Shown here one piece after another: positions 1 through 6,740 of a DNA stretch of 7,176 nucleotides (the stretch's first letter is position 1; each line of letters begins with the position of its first letter). Position numbers and translations under genes: made by a program. Source of the DNA: Promethearchaeota archaeon (GTDB taxonomy: Archaea > Asgardarchaeota > Lokiarchaeia > Sigyniarchaeales > SOKP01); the NCBI GenBank assembly GCA_030605895.1, contig JAUWHL010000032.1, forward strand, positions 1-7,176, given 5' to 3'. The notes below the pieces were generated by a model, which did no database searches, was not told the DNA's origin, and saw nothing but the letters and a program-made list of their open reading frames with translations.

Positions 1-2951
1 TTTTGAACCCTTGGTTCTGCTTCTTTTTTCTTTTTATACCCTTTCAAAGTAATTTCTTCAAATTCGATACCTAAAGCATCAAATAATTGCTCTAATGCTG
101 ATCTCAATAACTCTCTATATTTTTTACCATCTAGATCCCTAAAACTAGCCAGATCAAAATCTTTAGCTCCAATTTTATCATTACTTTTGATGAATTTAAT
201 ATCTTCACCCTTCTGATATTCCTTCCCCTTTATTTTTTTTAATTCGTTAGCAGCTCTGACGTGTTGGGGTATGGTTTTCTTATAAGAATCAAGAGATTTT
301 CGTAAGGTTATATAAATAGCATAATCTTCTAAAGGGAATTCATCTTCCTTACCTATTTTTTTTCTATTTGTTTTTATTATATCGATAATTGATTTTCTTG
401 CTTTTGAAAATTCTTCATCTGATGTTACGTTTTTTAATATTTCAATTACCTGTCGAAAAACTTTCTTAATAAATTCTGGTGTGTTTTTTTTCTTAGCTAA
501 CACCCCTTTCATATCTACATATTTAGTATTCTTATGAATGCCGACATAATTCTTCTTTCTTTCTGAGAGTGCTAGAAATTGATATGTTTTTTCTTCTTCT
601 AAATCAAGGTCTAATTCTTTTTTACTCCAATCGGATATCTCATTCATTTGTTGTTTCGTAGGATTTTTTAGAAAAATTGAGTCTGTATCCCCATAGAGAA
701 CTTCTATCCCTAATTGCTCTGCTTTTTCTATTGTCTGCTTTATTGAATATTGCCCTATCCCAGTTGTGCTCTCGGCTACAGGTAAACAAAATAAGGGAAA
801 GTTTTGTGAGCCAAAAACGCCATATGAGGCGTTGATAAACACTTTTAAAGCTTGTTGAATAGTAAGGTAATAACTACGTTGTTTTTCATCAAGATTTTTA
901 TCATTTGACTTCGGTTTAAAATATTTTACTCGTATATCTCGGAAAAAGCCAACTACATATGCAAAGATCCCCGTTTTGTGAGTGCAGATGTGATAAGGGG
1001 TCCCTTCTATTATATTTTTTTCATCATCCTTATGCGGACATAAAACAGTTTCATAAGATAGATTATATTCTTTAATTATAGATGGATATAGGCTGGCAAA
1101 GTCCATAACAACTACATCGTAATGGATTCCTGGTACTGGTTTTACTACATATGCTCCTAAGAATTTCTCATCATCAGCTTTAGAGGATAATTTTCCACCC
1201 TTCTTTAATTCTCGTATCTCTGATCGCCGAGGAATTAGGAAATTTTTCCTACGGTGCTCAAAATAAAAAATATTCTGAATCCATGTAGAAATTTGCCTTC
1301 TTATCATGTCATGAATAGGCATTTTCGTTATCCTGCATAATAAAATGATTAAATTCCACACAAGTGAATTGTTAAATTTTGTTAAATCTAAAGTCAATAG
1401 AGAATCTTTAAGATTATACCAAGAAAGAATGTCATATTCCATCTCATGAATTAATTCTTCATGCTGATATTTTTCTTCTCCTAATAAGGCGGCACTTATT
1501 GCATTAAGAGATGCCCTTTCATAGACGCCCCCAAATGCATATCCTGAAATACTTCTATTAAAAAATAAATTAAATAAATCAATGTGGATACCACTTCTCA
1601 AATCACATTCCGCTTGTGATAAAATTCCAAAACCCCGCTTTACATGAATTGGATTTAGTTCCTTATCTATTTTTAATTTATCAGCTCTATGATACAAATA
1701 ATTTAAATCAAAATTGTCACCATTAAAAGTAATAATTACAGGATATTTCCATAAGAGCCGAAAACTTTCAATTAATAATTCTTTCTCTGTTTTGAAGAAA
1801 ACAACTTTGGCATTAGAAGGGAATTTCGAATGTAACTTTTTAAATGTATAGTCTTCTCGTTCAAGCATATAGACTAATTTTAATCCATCTGTGGCTGCAA
1901 ATGATATGCTAATAACATCTTGTCTAGCTAAACGTGGGTCTGGGATTTTATAATCTCTTTCACTAACCATAACCTCAATATCCATAGCCATACGTTTAAT
2001 ATCAGGGATTGGTGTGATGAAGATATCCAAAAATTTCTCAGAAAATTCTTGAATTTCTAGACTTTCATTTTTAAATAATTCTCGAAGTTCATTAGCCATT
2101 TTTTTTGAATTCTCATCAAGTTTCTCGAAATTCAATTTTTCAAGTTTTCCGCTTTTGATTTTATAAATGAGACCTGGAATTAGTTGCCTATCAAAAATAT
2201 AATTTAAATGATACCGAATATCTGCCTCCCAAGCTTTTTTATCATTATTTCCTAAAATATTACGAATATTTATTCCAGAACCTCCTATATTCGTTGGTGT
2301 TTTACCATAAATCTTGGTTATGTCAATCTCTTGATCACCTAACAAATCAAACCTCTTAATTTCTTCAAATCGAGTAAATCCTTGGTAATCCGTCAGTTTT
2401 TTCTTCTGCCCCATTTTTTCAGTGTAGTATAGTTTTTCTAAAGCTGAAATTGGTTCTTTACTTAGACAATAAGGTTCATGGTTGGTTGTATCAATCCAAA
2501 TCTTTATATCATCAGAATCTAAATCATAAAATTTACAGTATGCCTTGTTTTTTCCTCCGTCATAATCTACATCAAGTAAAAATCCTCGTTCCATATCTTC
2601 AACAATATCACCTTTTTCAATAAGATATTGAATATATTTCGAAGTACCTCGTAAAGTAGTGGTTAATTTGATATTTACTTCTTTTAAGCCAAAAGGTTCA
2701 TCATTACCTTTAAAAAATAAGTTTGAAGGTATTTCTTTTGAAACCTTCTCTACTTGAGGAGTTGGTTCTTTGATCTTTTCTTCTTTTATAATTTTAGGTT
2801 TAGCTTTTGGTTTTTCTTCTTTGGCTTTTTCAACTTTTGTTTGTTTAGGTTTTTCCGAGGATTTTTCTTTTTTCTGCTCTTTATCACTTACAAAGGAAAA
2901 AAGCGAGGTTTGTTCCTTATCGTCTAATTTTTTCTTTTTTGGAGGAGGCAT
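1..2951 (-). CDS. polB1: Family B replicative DNA polymerase, PolB1 type (C-terminal end outside window)
   Basis: This is DNA-dependent DNA polymerase B with 3'-5' proofreading, a chromosomal replicase of archaea. About 983 residues are visible and the gene continues past the left edge. The exonuclease motifs are intact: Exo I DIE at D324/E326, Exo II FNGDNFD with D415, and Exo III YNLKD at 512-516. The polymerase motifs are also intact: motif A DFASLYPSI (D617), motif B KVFINASYG (K703-G711) and motif C YGDTDS (D755, D757). KKNYVG and the thumb motif KKKNTPEF follow. From memory, the order and wording match Sulfolobus PolB1 (about 880 residues) closely from the VDYDG segment onward. Residues 14-21 (QTSLFSFV) read as a PIP box, followed by a Lys/Glu-rich, probably disordered linker to about residue 75. 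The ATG at 2951 is chosen because an in-frame TAA lies just upstream; there is no clear Shine-Dalgarno. Family assignment is secure. The last residues, including a Lys-rich tail, are cut off. Confidence 0.97.
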   Translation of the reverse strand, partial: MPPPKKKKLDDKEQTSLFSFVSDKEQKKEKSSEKPKQTKVEKAKEEKPKAKPKIIKEEKIKEPTPQVEKVSKEIPSNLFFKGNDEPFGLKEVNIKLTTTLRGTSKYIQYLIEKGDIVEDMERGFLLDVDYDGGKNKAYCKFYDLDSDDIKIWIDTTNHEPYCLSKEPISALEKLYYTEKMGQKKKLTDYQGFTRFEEIKRFDLLGDQEIDITKIYGKTPTNIGGSGINIRNILGNNDKKAWEADIRYHLNYIFDRQLIPGLIYKIKSGKLEKLNFEKLDENSKKMANELRELFKNESLEIQEFSEKFLDIFITPIPDIKRMAMDIEVMVSERDYKIPDPRLARQDVISISFAATDGLKLVYMLEREDYTFKKLHSKFPSNAKVVFFKTEKELLIESFRLLWKYPVIITFNGDNFDLNYLYHRADKLKIDKELNPIHVKRGFGILSQAECDLRSGIHIDLFNLFFNRSISGYAFGGVYERASLNAISAALLGEEKYQHEELIHEMEYDILSWYNLKDSLLTLDLTKFNNSLVWNLIILLCRITKMPIHDMIRRQISTWIQNIFYFEHRRKNFLIPRRSEIRELKKGGKLSSKADDEKFLGAYVVKPVPGIHYDVVVMDFASLYPSIIKEYNLSYETVLCPHKDDEKNIIEGTPYHICTHKTGIFAYVVGFFRDIRVKYFKPKSNDKNLDEKQRSYYLTIQQALKVFINASYGVFGSQNFPLFCLPVAESTTGIGQYSIKQTIEKAEQLGIEVLYGDTDSIFLKNPTKQQMNEISDWSKKELDLDLEEEKTYQFLALSERKKNYVGIHKNTKYVDMKGVLAKKKNTPEFIKKVFRQVIEILKNVTSDEEFSKARKSIIDIIKTNRKKIGKEDEFPLEDYAIYITLRKSLDSYKKTIPQHVRAANELKKIKGKEYQKGEDIKFIKSNDKIGAKDFDLASFRDLDGKKYRELLRSALEQLFDALGIEFEEITLKGYKKKKEAEPRVQ

Positions 2952-2994
2952 AAATTTCAGTTAAAAATAATATTTGAGTGTCTAATAATGTATA

Positions 2995-3007
2995 TTATAT
3001 ATTTATT
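2995..3007 (-). promoter_or_regulatory. Candidate TATA box for polB1
   Basis: On the minus strand this reads AATAAATATATAA, the best TATA-like element upstream of the polymerase. It lies about 45-55 bases before the ATG, so transcription starting about 25 bases downstream would give a short leader of roughly 20 bases. That suits the lack of a Shine-Dalgarno. The whole region is AT-rich, so this rests on position and composition only. Confidence 0.35.
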
Positions 3008-3113
3008 ATAATACCCACTTATTCCTTCTTTAATATTAAATTTGATACTCTTAAGGAAAGTAACTTTACAAAGAAAGGAGATCTAACTCATCTATGAATA
3101 TGACAATTTGGGG

Positions 3114-3461
3114 CTAGCTGTTATTATCAATTATTTTCTTTATTTCTTCTAAAAGAAGGTGTTTTTCAGCGATATACCAATCTACTTGGCTTCGAGAAGG
3201 ATTTTCGTGATAAATAATTTCAGCAACATCCCTAATTTCATCTTCGGAAGGAAGAATCACTTGCCCATTTACATCATCTCTTATTAAAAGAATTAAGTTA
3301 TCTGTTTCTAATGGTTTGATATTATATCCATCTTTGACGTTGTTATTAATTGTAACGCAAAGTTCGGCAAGTCTCCAAACTGACTTCTCTACGTTTTGAT
3401 TCTTTTTATAAATCTTGAATGCCAATTTAGTTACATCTTCTTTTGTAAACATTTTTCTCAA
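3114..3461 (-). CDS. Small protein with two DUF2934-like helical repeats, function unknown
   Basis: This is a 115-residue acidic/basic mixed protein with no signal peptide or membrane segment, so probably cytoplasmic. It contains two copies of one motif that align without gaps at an offset of 66 residues (6-40 and 72-106). Shared positions are A14/A80, I17/I83, Y18/Y84, N21/N87, W29/W95, A32/A98 and E33/E99. The pattern, an acidic helix, then A..IY, a short loop, then W..AE, resembles Pfam DUF2934, a short family of unknown function common in bacteria. I infer that match from pattern alone. The start is taken as TTG at 3461 because AGGAG lies six bases upstream; the ATG at 3452 would leave 15 bases. 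It ends 162 bases before polB1 on the same strand, so cotranscription is possible, but polB1 has its own candidate TATA box. No function can be assigned. Confidence 0.8.
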   Translation of the reverse strand: MRKMFTKEDVTKLAFKIYKKNQNVEKSVWRLAELCVTINNNVKDGYNIKPLETDNLILLIRDDVNGQVILPSEDEIRDVAEIIYHENPSRSQVDWYIAEKHLLLEEIKKIIDNNS

Positions 3462-3467
3462 TCAGAA

Positions 3468-3472
3468 CTCCT
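3468..3472 (-). promoter_or_regulatory. Shine-Dalgarno AGGAG deciding a TTG start
   Basis: AGGAG on the minus strand is separated by six bases from the TTG at 3461-3459 and by fifteen from the in-frame ATG at 3452-3450. The spacing favours the TTG as start of the DUF2934-like gene. Confidence 0.65.
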
Positions 3473-3587
3473 ATTTAAACTAAAATCATTAATAAGGTAA
3501 TTGATTAACAAAAAGATAAGTATCCTTTTAACTATTTGTGTTGATACAATTTAATGTTTTAATTAGTTCTAAAACCACAAAATTAAA

Positions 3588-3598
3588 AATTTATAATA
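3588..3598 (+). promoter_or_regulatory. Candidate TATA box for tRNA-Thr
   Basis: The sequence AATTTATAATA is centred about 36 bases before the first base of the tRNA. That places a transcription start a few bases upstream of the mature 5' end, leaving a short leader for RNase P to remove. This is the usual archaeal tRNA arrangement. The call rests on spacing and composition only. Confidence 0.45.
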
Positions 3599-3628
3599 AT
3601 TTCATATAATAGATATCATAATAAAAAT

Positions 3629-3733
3629 GCCTCCGTGGCTTAGTGGTAGAGCAGCAGACTTGTAAAAGAGTTTTTTATTAAAAAACTCTGTAGATTCTGC
3701 CGGTCGTGGGTTCAATTCCCACCGGGGGCTCCA
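3629..3733 (+). tRNA. tRNA-Thr (anticodon UGU), intron-containing, CCA encoded
   Basis: A complete cloverleaf can be drawn by hand. The acceptor stem GCCTCCG/CGGGGGC has seven pairs with one T-G wobble. The D stem is GCTT/GAGC with loop AGTGGTA. The anticodon stem is GCAGA (3654-3658) with TCTGC (3696-3700). The variable loop has five bases. The T arm is GTGGG-TTCAATT-CCCAC. The discriminator is T (3730) and the CCA end is encoded at 3731-3733. T33 is followed by anticodon TGT at 3661-3663, giving threonine, reading ACA and possibly other ACN codons. A 30-base intron interrupts the anticodon loop just after the anticodon. Removing it gives a 75-base tRNA including CCA. The gene converges with the M42 peptidase, whose stop codon is only 28 bases away. 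Confidence 0.95.
3665..3694 (+). other. tRNA-Thr intron (30 bases; could equally be 3666-3695)
   Basis: The intron sits in the anticodon loop at the usual archaeal place. Its core is a perfect ten-pair hairpin (3667-3676 with 3680-3689, loop ATT). Outside it, AAA at 3664-3666 forms a three-base 5' bulge. A four-pair helix of T33-T34-G35-T36 with GTAG (3690-3693) follows, three of the pairs being G-T wobbles. The 3' side has only AT (3694-3695) opposite C32, so the bulge-helix-bulge is imperfect. Cutting after 3664 leaves T at position 38. Cutting after 3665 leaves A, giving the loop CTTGTAA, which is common in tRNA-Thr(UGU), so I lean to 3666-3695. Confidence 0.85.
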
Positions 3734-3750
3734 TTATTATTAATATCACA

Positions 3751-3770
3751 GTTTCTTTTTCTTAATTTTT
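3751..3770 (+). terminator. T-rich stretch after tRNA-Thr, possible terminator
   Basis: Runs of T (TTTC, TTTTTC, TTTTT) begin 18 bases after the tRNA CCA end and overlap the last codons of the convergent peptidase gene. T-runs on the coding strand act as archaeal terminators. In such an AT-rich genome this is a modest signal. Confidence 0.4.
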
Positions 3771-4865
3771 ACTTCTTATATAGTGATAAATCAATTCAGC
3801 TGCTTGTTCAATACCATCTAAAGTGCTTATTTCAGGAACATTATGAGCAAACATAGTTGGAATTCCAATTAAAGCCGATGGGATCCCGAGCCATTTTTGA
3901 ACTTTTCCAGCATCAGAACCGTAAAATTCCAAAACACCATCTTGATATTTTATATTATTTTGTTCAGCTACCTCAACTAAGGTTTTACAGAGTTGGTAAT
4001 CGAAAACACCCGTACCACTTGCTTCTTGCCATATAATTACGGGCCCATCATGTAATTTAATATCAGAACTTACAGTTCCTGGAAAATTTTCAACTAATCC
4101 TATATCTAACGCTATAATTTCGTCTATAGAATTATTTCTGGCAAAAAATAAAGAACCTTCTGTTCCAATTTCTTCTCTTGTAGTTGCTACAATGTATAAA
4201 TCAAATGGTTTCGTTAAATTTCCTGACTCATCTAAAAGATTATTCACAATTTTATTTGTTAACAAAGCTAATCCTGTTAATGCTACTAAATTATCCATTG
4301 AATATCCAGAAATAATATTATCATTAAAATCCTCATTTAATAGCTCAAATTCTCCAGAAAATACAAATGGAGCACCAACATGAATTTTAAACTTGCTAAT
4401 TACTTCCTCTTTATCTTGAGCTCCAATAAATATCTCCATTTCAAGGGGTTCAATTTTTTCTTCTCCTCTTAATTTTTGTGGAGTAGCATGAGGTGATCTA
4501 CCTCCAATCACGCCGTTTATCCACTTTCCTTCTTTATTTAATATAGATATTTTTCTTGAAACAAGCCATCTACCTTCATACCCACCTCTTTTCGAGAACT
4601 CTAAAGTTCCACGTTTTTTAATCTTTCTAATGGTTCCGCCAATTTCATCCATATGAGCTAATATAGCAATAACTTTTTTACTAGATTTTCCATTGAAATT
4701 AACAAAATAATTACTAAGTGAATCAGTGTTAATTTCAATACCCTTATCAGCAAGAATTTTCTCTAATTCTATTTTAAAGAGTTCACCACGGGCTTTCTCT
4801 AACCCGCTAGGTGCCCTTGCCGATGAAAATGTTTTAATTATCCTAAAAATCTCCTTTTTATCCAA
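3762..4865 (-). CDS. M42 family metallo-aminopeptidase
   Basis: This is a cytoplasmic two-metal (Zn/Co) aminopeptidase of the M42 family (TET, glutamyl aminopeptidase and CelM-like proteins). Members form large tetrahedral particles and trim peptides released by the proteasome. The 367 residues match the family's usual length of about 340-370. All expected metal and catalytic positions are visible: H71 in AHMDEIG, D191 in SMDNL, the E231-E232 pair in TTREEIGTEGS, D254 in ALDIG, and H341 in AHNVPE. The PDZ-like insert expected between the first His and the second Asp fits residues about 75-175. Substrate preference cannot be read from the sequence. The start is TTG at 4865: an in-frame TAA lies two codons upstream and the next Met is at residue 72, already inside the active-site motif. 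GTGAT, five bases before the TTG, could pair with the 3' end of 16S rRNA. The gene is transcribed alone, divergent from the phosphoesterase. Confidence 0.95.
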   Translation of the reverse strand: MDKKEIFRIIKTFSSARAPSGLEKARGELFKIELEKILADKGIEINTDSLSNYFVNFNGKSSKKVIAILAHMDEIGGTIRKIKKRGTLEFSKRGGYEGRWLVSRKISILNKEGKWINGVIGGRSPHATPQKLRGEEKIEPLEMEIFIGAQDKEEVISKFKIHVGAPFVFSGEFELLNEDFNDNIISGYSMDNLVALTGLALLTNKIVNNLLDESGNLTKPFDLYIVATTREEIGTEGSLFFARNNSIDEIIALDIGLVENFPGTVSSDIKLHDGPVIIWQEASGTGVFDYQLCKTLVEVAEQNNIKYQDGVLEFYGSDAGKVQKWLGIPSALIGIPTMFAHNVPEISTLDGIEQAAELIYHYIRSKN

Positions 4866-4929
4866 AGTTTATCACGTTATTTAATTTTATATTTTTATTT
4901 TTCCTAAATTTAATCTAAGAAGTATTAAG

Positions 4930-4940
4930 TTTTATATTTC
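4930..4940 (-). promoter_or_regulatory. Candidate TATA box for the M42 peptidase
   Basis: On the minus strand this reads GAAATATAAAA, about 65-75 bases before the TTG. It would give a leader of about 40 bases, consistent with use of a Shine-Dalgarno. A second TATA-like stretch at 4884-4894 would make the message nearly leaderless. I cannot choose firmly between them. Confidence 0.3.
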
Positions 4941-4953
4941 AATAAAATTGGCA

Positions 4954-4964
4954 TTTTATAATAT
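4954..4964 (+). promoter_or_regulatory. Candidate TATA box for the phosphoesterase
   Basis: TTTTATAATAT in the divergent intergenic region is placed so that transcription would start near 4985, giving a leader of about 35-40 bases before the proposed start at 5023. That leader would include the GGTGA ribosome binding site. The call rests on composition and spacing only. Confidence 0.4.
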
Positions 4965-5011
4965 CATTTATTAATTTCGAAGAATATGTAGATATCAACA
5001 GAAACGTGATT

Positions 5012-5016
5012 GGTGA
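5012..5016 (+). promoter_or_regulatory. Shine-Dalgarno-like GGTGA supporting a start at 5023
   Basis: GGTGA can pair with the anti-Shine-Dalgarno of 16S rRNA (the ATCACC part). It lies six bases before ATA at 5023-5025, in the frame of the phosphoesterase. The neighbouring peptidase has a similar GTGAT five bases before its TTG start. Confidence 0.45.
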
Positions 5017-5022
5017 AGTTTA

Positions 5023-6597
5023 ATAAATAAAATCAACAGAGTTATTCTTTGCATTATTGACGACGTAAGGTCCGAGCACTTTTTTGATTTTATCAACAAG
5101 GGTTTACTCCCTAATTTAAAAAAATTAATGGAAAATGGAGTTTATTCGGAGAATTGCATAACTGACTTTCCACCTATTACATATCCTACACAAGTCTCTT
5201 TATTGACGGGGACTTACACCGGTAATTATAAAAAAGAACCATGTCACGGGGTTCCTCTCCTTAATTGGATGGATCGCGATAGTGTTCCACCAATATTAAG
5301 AGAATATGCTTCTAAAAATTTGCAAATTTATAAAATTAATAATGATATGGGGAATAATTGCCAGACAATCCTTGAAATGGTGGGAGATGAGAATACAGCG
5401 AGTATAGCGCAGTTTATTAATAGAGGTTCAGATTATATTTTTCCTGAGAGGAAGACAAAGCTTGCAATGTTTTATCTTCTCTTAAAATACCTTCCTGATG
5501 TTAAAAGGAGATTGATTAGATCCAATTCTGTCATTGCACAAAAATTAATAGAGGTATTTCAAAAACCAAAGAAATTTTTTGATGATTCTGAACCCCCTAT
5601 TGCTTCTTTACTATGGTTTATATCCTCTGATCTTTTAATGCATAAGTTTGGTTTTGATTCGCAAATATATAAATTGAATTTACTCCACATTGATAAAGTT
5701 ATTGGGGTTTTAATTGATAATCTAAAGAGATTGGGCTATTTAAATGATACTGCTATAGCAATTACTTCCGATCATGGAAATTATAAAGCCAATAAGCTTG
5801 GTAATTTGAATAATTTTTTTAAGCAAAATAGGTTAAACAATTATCATCCTTCTAAAAATTCAAAAGGAAATATGAATCTTGCTTATTACGCGAGTGTAGG
5901 ATTCTTTTATTTTAAAGGTATGAATAATTCTAATTTTAAGAATAGCTGGAATCGCCCTACTCTCAAAGAACTTGAGAATTATGGTCCAAAGAGAATAAAT
6001 CTATTAGAAAAATTTTTTAGAATTAATGGAAGCCATTTAATGTATTACAGAGAGAATGGAAATACATCTAATAAAGGTATAATTCACCTTAAAAGAAAAA
6101 TTAAAGAAACGGGTAAAATTATAACAGGAAGAATAGAATATATGGGTACTGGTTCAGATTATAAAACGCGTTATCTATCTGATGATGGTGATTATGATAT
6201 TTTCAATTTTATGGCTGATGATGTAGCAAGTCGATTATTGGACAATAAATTTCACTCAATTCAAGAATGGTTAGAAGCTACATATCATCTAGATTATCCA
6301 TTATTTCCTGATTTAATTCCTCGTCATTTAAAAAATCCTAGAAGCGCTGACCTTATCTTAAGTAATGATGAAACAATTAAATTTAGTATTCATCATGGAA
6401 AGCAAAAAGGTAAATATCTTTATGATCACGATATGGGTTTGCGAAAATGCATGGCTGTTCCATTAATAATAGGAGGTTCTTTAGAAATCCCTCATAAAGA
6501 AATTCCTTATTGTAAAATTACAGATATTGTTCCTACATTATTAAAACTTATAGGTAAAAAATCACATAAGAGTGTTATTGGGAAAAATTTAGTCTAA
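5023..6597 (+). CDS. Alkaline-phosphatase-superfamily phosphoesterase with non-standard start
   Basis: This is a metal-dependent phosphodiesterase or phosphatase of the alkaline phosphatase/NPP/sulfatase superfamily. It has no signal peptide or membrane segment, so is probably cytoplasmic; its substrate is unknown. Numbering from 5023 (524 residues), the first strand and metal Asp are VILCIIDDVRS (D13, D14). LPNLKKLMENGVYSEN follows, then the nucleophile region PPITYPTQVSLLTG with T53 as likely nucleophile. Next are SSDLLMHKFG (D203, H207) and TSDHGN (D250, H251). A late His, probably H469 in YDHDMG, precedes VPLIIGG, and ITDIVPTLLKLIG closes the domain. Thr at the nucleophile instead of the sulfatase Cys/Ser argues against a sulfatase. 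The first ATG is at 5128, but starting there deletes the first strand and metal Asp. The frame is open back to a TGA at 5014-5016 without ATG, GTG or TTG. ATA at 5023 after GGTGA is the best candidate; a four-base slip is the alternative. Family is confident; the start is not. Confidence 0.85.
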   Translation: MNKINRVILCIIDDVRSEHFFDFINKGLLPNLKKLMENGVYSENCITDFPPITYPTQVSLLTGTYTGNYKKEPCHGVPLLNWMDRDSVPPILREYASKNLQIYKINNDMGNNCQTILEMVGDENTASIAQFINRGSDYIFPERKTKLAMFYLLLKYLPDVKRRLIRSNSVIAQKLIEVFQKPKKFFDDSEPPIASLLWFISSDLLMHKFGFDSQIYKLNLLHIDKVIGVLIDNLKRLGYLNDTAIAITSDHGNYKANKLGNLNNFFKQNRLNNYHPSKNSKGNMNLAYYASVGFFYFKGMNNSNFKNSWNRPTLKELENYGPKRINLLEKFFRINGSHLMYYRENGNTSNKGIIHLKRKIKETGKIITGRIEYMGTGSDYKTRYLSDDGDYDIFNFMADDVASRLLDNKFHSIQEWLEATYHLDYPLFPDLIPRHLKNPRSADLILSNDETIKFSIHHGKQKGKYLYDHDMGLRKCMAVPLIIGGSLEIPHKEIPYCKITDIVPTLLKLIGKKSHKSVIGKNLV

Positions 6598-6611
6598 TTG
6601 AATTTTCTATG

Positions 6612-6638
6612 CTATATATTTCTATATAGAATATATAG
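6612..6638 (+). repeat. AT-rich inverted repeat (hairpin) with internal palindrome
   Basis: Arms CTATATATT (6612-6620) and AATATATAG (6630-6638) are perfect complements around a nine-base loop. The centre holds a perfect 12-base palindrome, TTCTATATAGAA (6620-6631). It starts 14 bases after the phosphoesterase stop. It could be a transcript-end hairpin or a dimeric regulator site. The first 21 bases recur at 6741-6761. Confidence 0.75.
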
Positions 6639-6662
6639 GAAAACTATTCAAGGATTTTAAAA

Positions 6663-6670
6663 TTTTTTTT
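6663..6670 (+). terminator. T8 run, probable terminator of the phosphoesterase
   Basis: Eight consecutive T residues lie 66 bases after the stop codon and downstream of the 6612-6638 hairpin. This is the strongest T-run near the end of the gene on its coding strand and fits archaeal intrinsic termination. Confidence 0.5.
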
Positions 6671-6740
6671 CAAAATTAGAAATATCTAGAAGTTAATAAT
6701 AATTAACAAAAATTAAATTACAATCTGAATCTTAGTAAAA

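Noticed and set aside
2922..2951. PPPKKKKLDD at the polymerase N-terminus as a nuclear-localisation-like signal
   Set aside because: A short Lys run in a low-complexity region of an archaeal protein is expected by composition and has no known targeting role there.
2770..2964. Open frame of 64 codons on the plus strand
   Set aside because: It is antisense to the Lys/Glu-rich N-terminus of the polymerase; its Phe/Ser-rich translation is the mirror of AAA/GAA codons.
3073..3117. AAAGGAG followed by a tiny plus-strand ORF (MNMTIWG)
   Set aside because: The purine run looks like a strong Shine-Dalgarno, but the spacing to the ATG is about 14 bases, the product is seven residues, and no downstream plus-strand gene would use it as a leader.
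3667..3689. Hairpin with six T residues as an intrinsic terminator or separate small RNA
   Set aside because: It lies inside the tRNA-Thr gene and is explained by the intron stem.
4192..4383. Open frame of 63 codons on the plus strand
   Set aside because: It is antisense to the M42 peptidase, has no recognisable features and no ribosome binding site.
5128..6597. Phosphoesterase beginning at the ATG at 5128
   Set aside because: This removes the first core strand and metal-binding Asp, which are clearly encoded in the same frame upstream; treated as a wrong start, not a real short form.
5023..6597. Sulfatase assignment suggested by the DDxR-like N-terminus
   Set aside because: The nucleophile site reads T-Y-P-T-Q, with Thr where sulfatases need Cys or Ser in C/S-x-P-x-R, so a phosphoesterase is more likely.
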